From Clostridiales bacterium (GTDB taxonomy: Bacteria > Bacillota > Clostridia > Lachnospirales > Lachnospiraceae), in the NCBI GenBank assembly GCA_012837865.1, contig DUQJ01000141.1, positions 1-34,049 of the forward strand: DNA of 34,049 bases, read 5' to 3'. Position numbers and translations under genes: made by a program. This document shows positions 33,177-34,049 of this stretch, in pieces (position 1 is the stretch's first letter; each line of letters begins with the position of its first letter). Under the pieces are notes generated by a model. It worked only from the letters and a program-made list of their open reading frames with translations. It made no database searches and had not been told where the DNA came from.

Positions 33177-33926
33177 ATGAATTTTGATAAAGATGAACAA
33201 CTGATCAAAAAAAGATTTATTGAACTAGCTAATACAGCAAGCAATAAATATATTTTGACATCAACAGATTTCTTGAATTTAAATGAACAAAATTTATTTT
33301 ATAGTATTCTCAATGAGTTACCTATTATTAACTATAGGTTTTTTGGTGGTTTTATAAACTCGGAAAGAAAAATATTGTGCTTTTATAATGAAGATTGTGA
33401 ATTTCCAATATCATGCATAAACATTAAACCAAAGAATGTGAAGTTTAGCAACAAATTAACTCATCGTGATTATTTAGGTGCAATTATTAATTTAGGAATA
33501 GATAGAAGCAAACTTGGTGATATTGTTATAACAGACCATAATGCATATGTTTTTTGTCATGATCAAATTAAAGACTATATAATAGAAAATCTGTATCAAG
33601 TCAAAAACACTAATATTATTTCAGAAAGTTACAACGTGGAAGAGTTTACTTATAACCCTAAATTTAAAGAGATTACTGGAACAGTTTCATCTATTAGATT
33701 AGATAGTATTCTTTCTGTTGCATTTAATATATCAAGAAACAAATTAACTGATTATATTCTAGCTGGTAAAGTATTTGTTAATAGTAAAGTAGTAATAAGT
33801 AATAATTATTCTTTAAAAGAAAATGATATAGTATCTGTACGTGGATTAGGTAAGTTCTCTTTCATAGGTATATCTTATAAAACTAAAAAGGGACGCCAAT
33901 CTATAAAGATACATTTATATACTTGA
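33177..33926 (+). CDS. YlmH-like S4-domain RNA-binding protein
   Basis: This 249-residue protein matches YlmH of the Gram-positive division cluster. The C-terminal S4 RNA-binding domain covers about 170-232: RLDSILSVAFNISRNKLTDY, then GKVFVNSKVV and ENDIVSVRGLGKF. The N-terminal part (LNEQNLFYSIL, then RFFGGFINSERKILCFY) also fits. Bacillus YlmH has been linked to stalled or peptidyl-tRNA-bearing ribosomal subunits and, earlier, to cell division. The ATG at 33177 has TAGGTAAA upstream. The next recognised gene is aroB-like rather than divIVA. Confidence 0.92.
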   Translation: MNFDKDEQLIKKRFIELANTASNKYILTSTDFLNLNEQNLFYSILNELPIINYRFFGGFINSERKILCFYNEDCEFPISCINIKPKNVKFSNKLTHRDYLGAIINLGIDRSKLGDIVITDHNAYVFCHDQIKDYIIENLYQVKNTNIISESYNVEEFTYNPKFKEITGTVSSIRLDSILSVAFNISRNKLTDYILAGKVFVNSKVVISNNYSLKENDIVSVRGLGKFSFIGISYKTKKGRQSIKIHLYT

Positions 33927-33933
33927 CATAAGA

Positions 33934-33974
33934 AAAGGAGGATGCATAACTAATTTTATGGTTATGCTATTTTT
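33934..33974 (+). promoter_or_regulatory. Shine-Dalgarno and hairpin in front of the aroB-like start
   Basis: AAAGGAGG at 33934-33941 is 33 bases from the ATG at 33975. A hairpin lies between them: GCATAAC (33944-33950) pairs with GTTATGC (33961-33967), with two more inner pairs and a 6-base loop. With the hairpin folded the spacing becomes 9 bases, the optimum. The hairpin plus the T-rich stretch could instead be a weak terminator. Confidence 0.5.
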
Positions 33975-34049
33975 ATGGAAAACACTTTAATTGTACATAG
34001 TAATAATAAGCCGATATATTCAATATTTATACAAAATAATTTTAATGAA
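33975..34049 (+). CDS. aroB: Partial 3-dehydroquinate synthase-like N-terminus (cut by window end)
   Basis: Twenty-five codons are open from the ATG at 33975 to the end of the window. The product begins MENTLIVHSNNKPIYSIFIQ. It resembles the N-terminus of AroB, which has a short beta strand with LTVH, then a YxIxI strand; AroB makes 3-dehydroquinate in the shikimate pathway. The identification rests on a short segment and is uncertain. No other in-frame ATG, GTG or TTG start exists after the upstream stop at 33951-33953, so this start is well constrained. Confidence 0.5.
   Translation, partial: MENTLIVHSNNKPIYSIFIQNNFNE

Noticed and set aside
33923-33928. TTGACA at the end of the ylmH-like gene, as a promoter for the aroB-like gene
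   Set aside because: No acceptable -10 box lies 16-18 bases downstream; the best AT-rich match is about 22 bases away.
33958-33990. A 10-codon frame (MVMLFLWKTL) that could be a leader peptide before the aroB-like gene
   Set aside because: Its ATG is 16 bases from the SD, inside the hairpin, and its composition shows no regulatory codon run; the hairpin-bridged start at 33975 explains the SD better.

Overview
The window is strongly AT-rich by eye. It reads as a housekeeping stretch of an endospore-forming, rod-shaped low-GC Firmicute of class Clostridia. Evidence for this: SpoIVA (spore coat basement layer) is present, and so are the Gram-positive blocks rbgA-rnhB-yraN, mutS-mutL-miaA and yggS-sepF-ylmH, plus the radC-mreBCD-PBP2-minCDE-rodA-mgsA island. 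The island order and several divergent proteins recall Lachnospirales-like genomes, but that placement is inference. I see no mobile elements, CRISPR arrays, rRNA, tRNA or phage genes.

Layout. 1-3894: lepB, rbgA, rnhB, an orphan FlhB-C-like protein, yraN and pgeF, tightly packed as one unit. 3907-6961: a likely promoter, then der-plsY-gpsA (ribosome assembly and phospholipid entry steps). 6993-8652: spoIVA with a candidate SigE promoter and a strong terminator. 8699-9957: a monocistronic secreted SH3-NlpC/P60 cell-wall hydrolase with a near-perfect SigA promoter and its own terminator. 9973-18984: a membrane-anchored MutS-type ATPase, rnhA, mutS, mutL, miaA and a PLP-dependent YnbB-family enzyme (DNA mismatch repair and tRNA modification). 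19105-29483: radC, then the elongation and division-placement island (divergent MreB, MreC, MreD, a very long PBP2, MinC, MinD, MinE, RodA), followed by an MgsA-like protein and a D,D-carboxypeptidase, closed by a terminator. 29496-30116: a small P-loop protein of unknown function with its own promoter and terminator. 30133-30330: a reverse-strand DUF378 membrane protein. 30434-33926: a HlyD-like membrane protein, YggS, SepF and a YlmH-like S4 protein. 33975-34049: the first 25 codons of a gene that looks like aroB.

Working together: the central island puts the side-wall synthesis machine (MreBCD, PBP2, RodA, carboxypeptidase) beside the Min division-site system. The last block adds SepF, the FtsZ membrane tether.

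No wholly new multi-gene system is evident. The points most worth a second look are: (i) a hairpin that appears to bridge a distant Shine-Dalgarno sequence to the aroB-like start codon; (ii) an MgsA-like protein lacking the catalytic Asp; (iii) an insertion of about 230 residues in PBP2; (iv) an altered phosphate-2 motif in MreB; (v) a palindrome at three predicted transcription starts.
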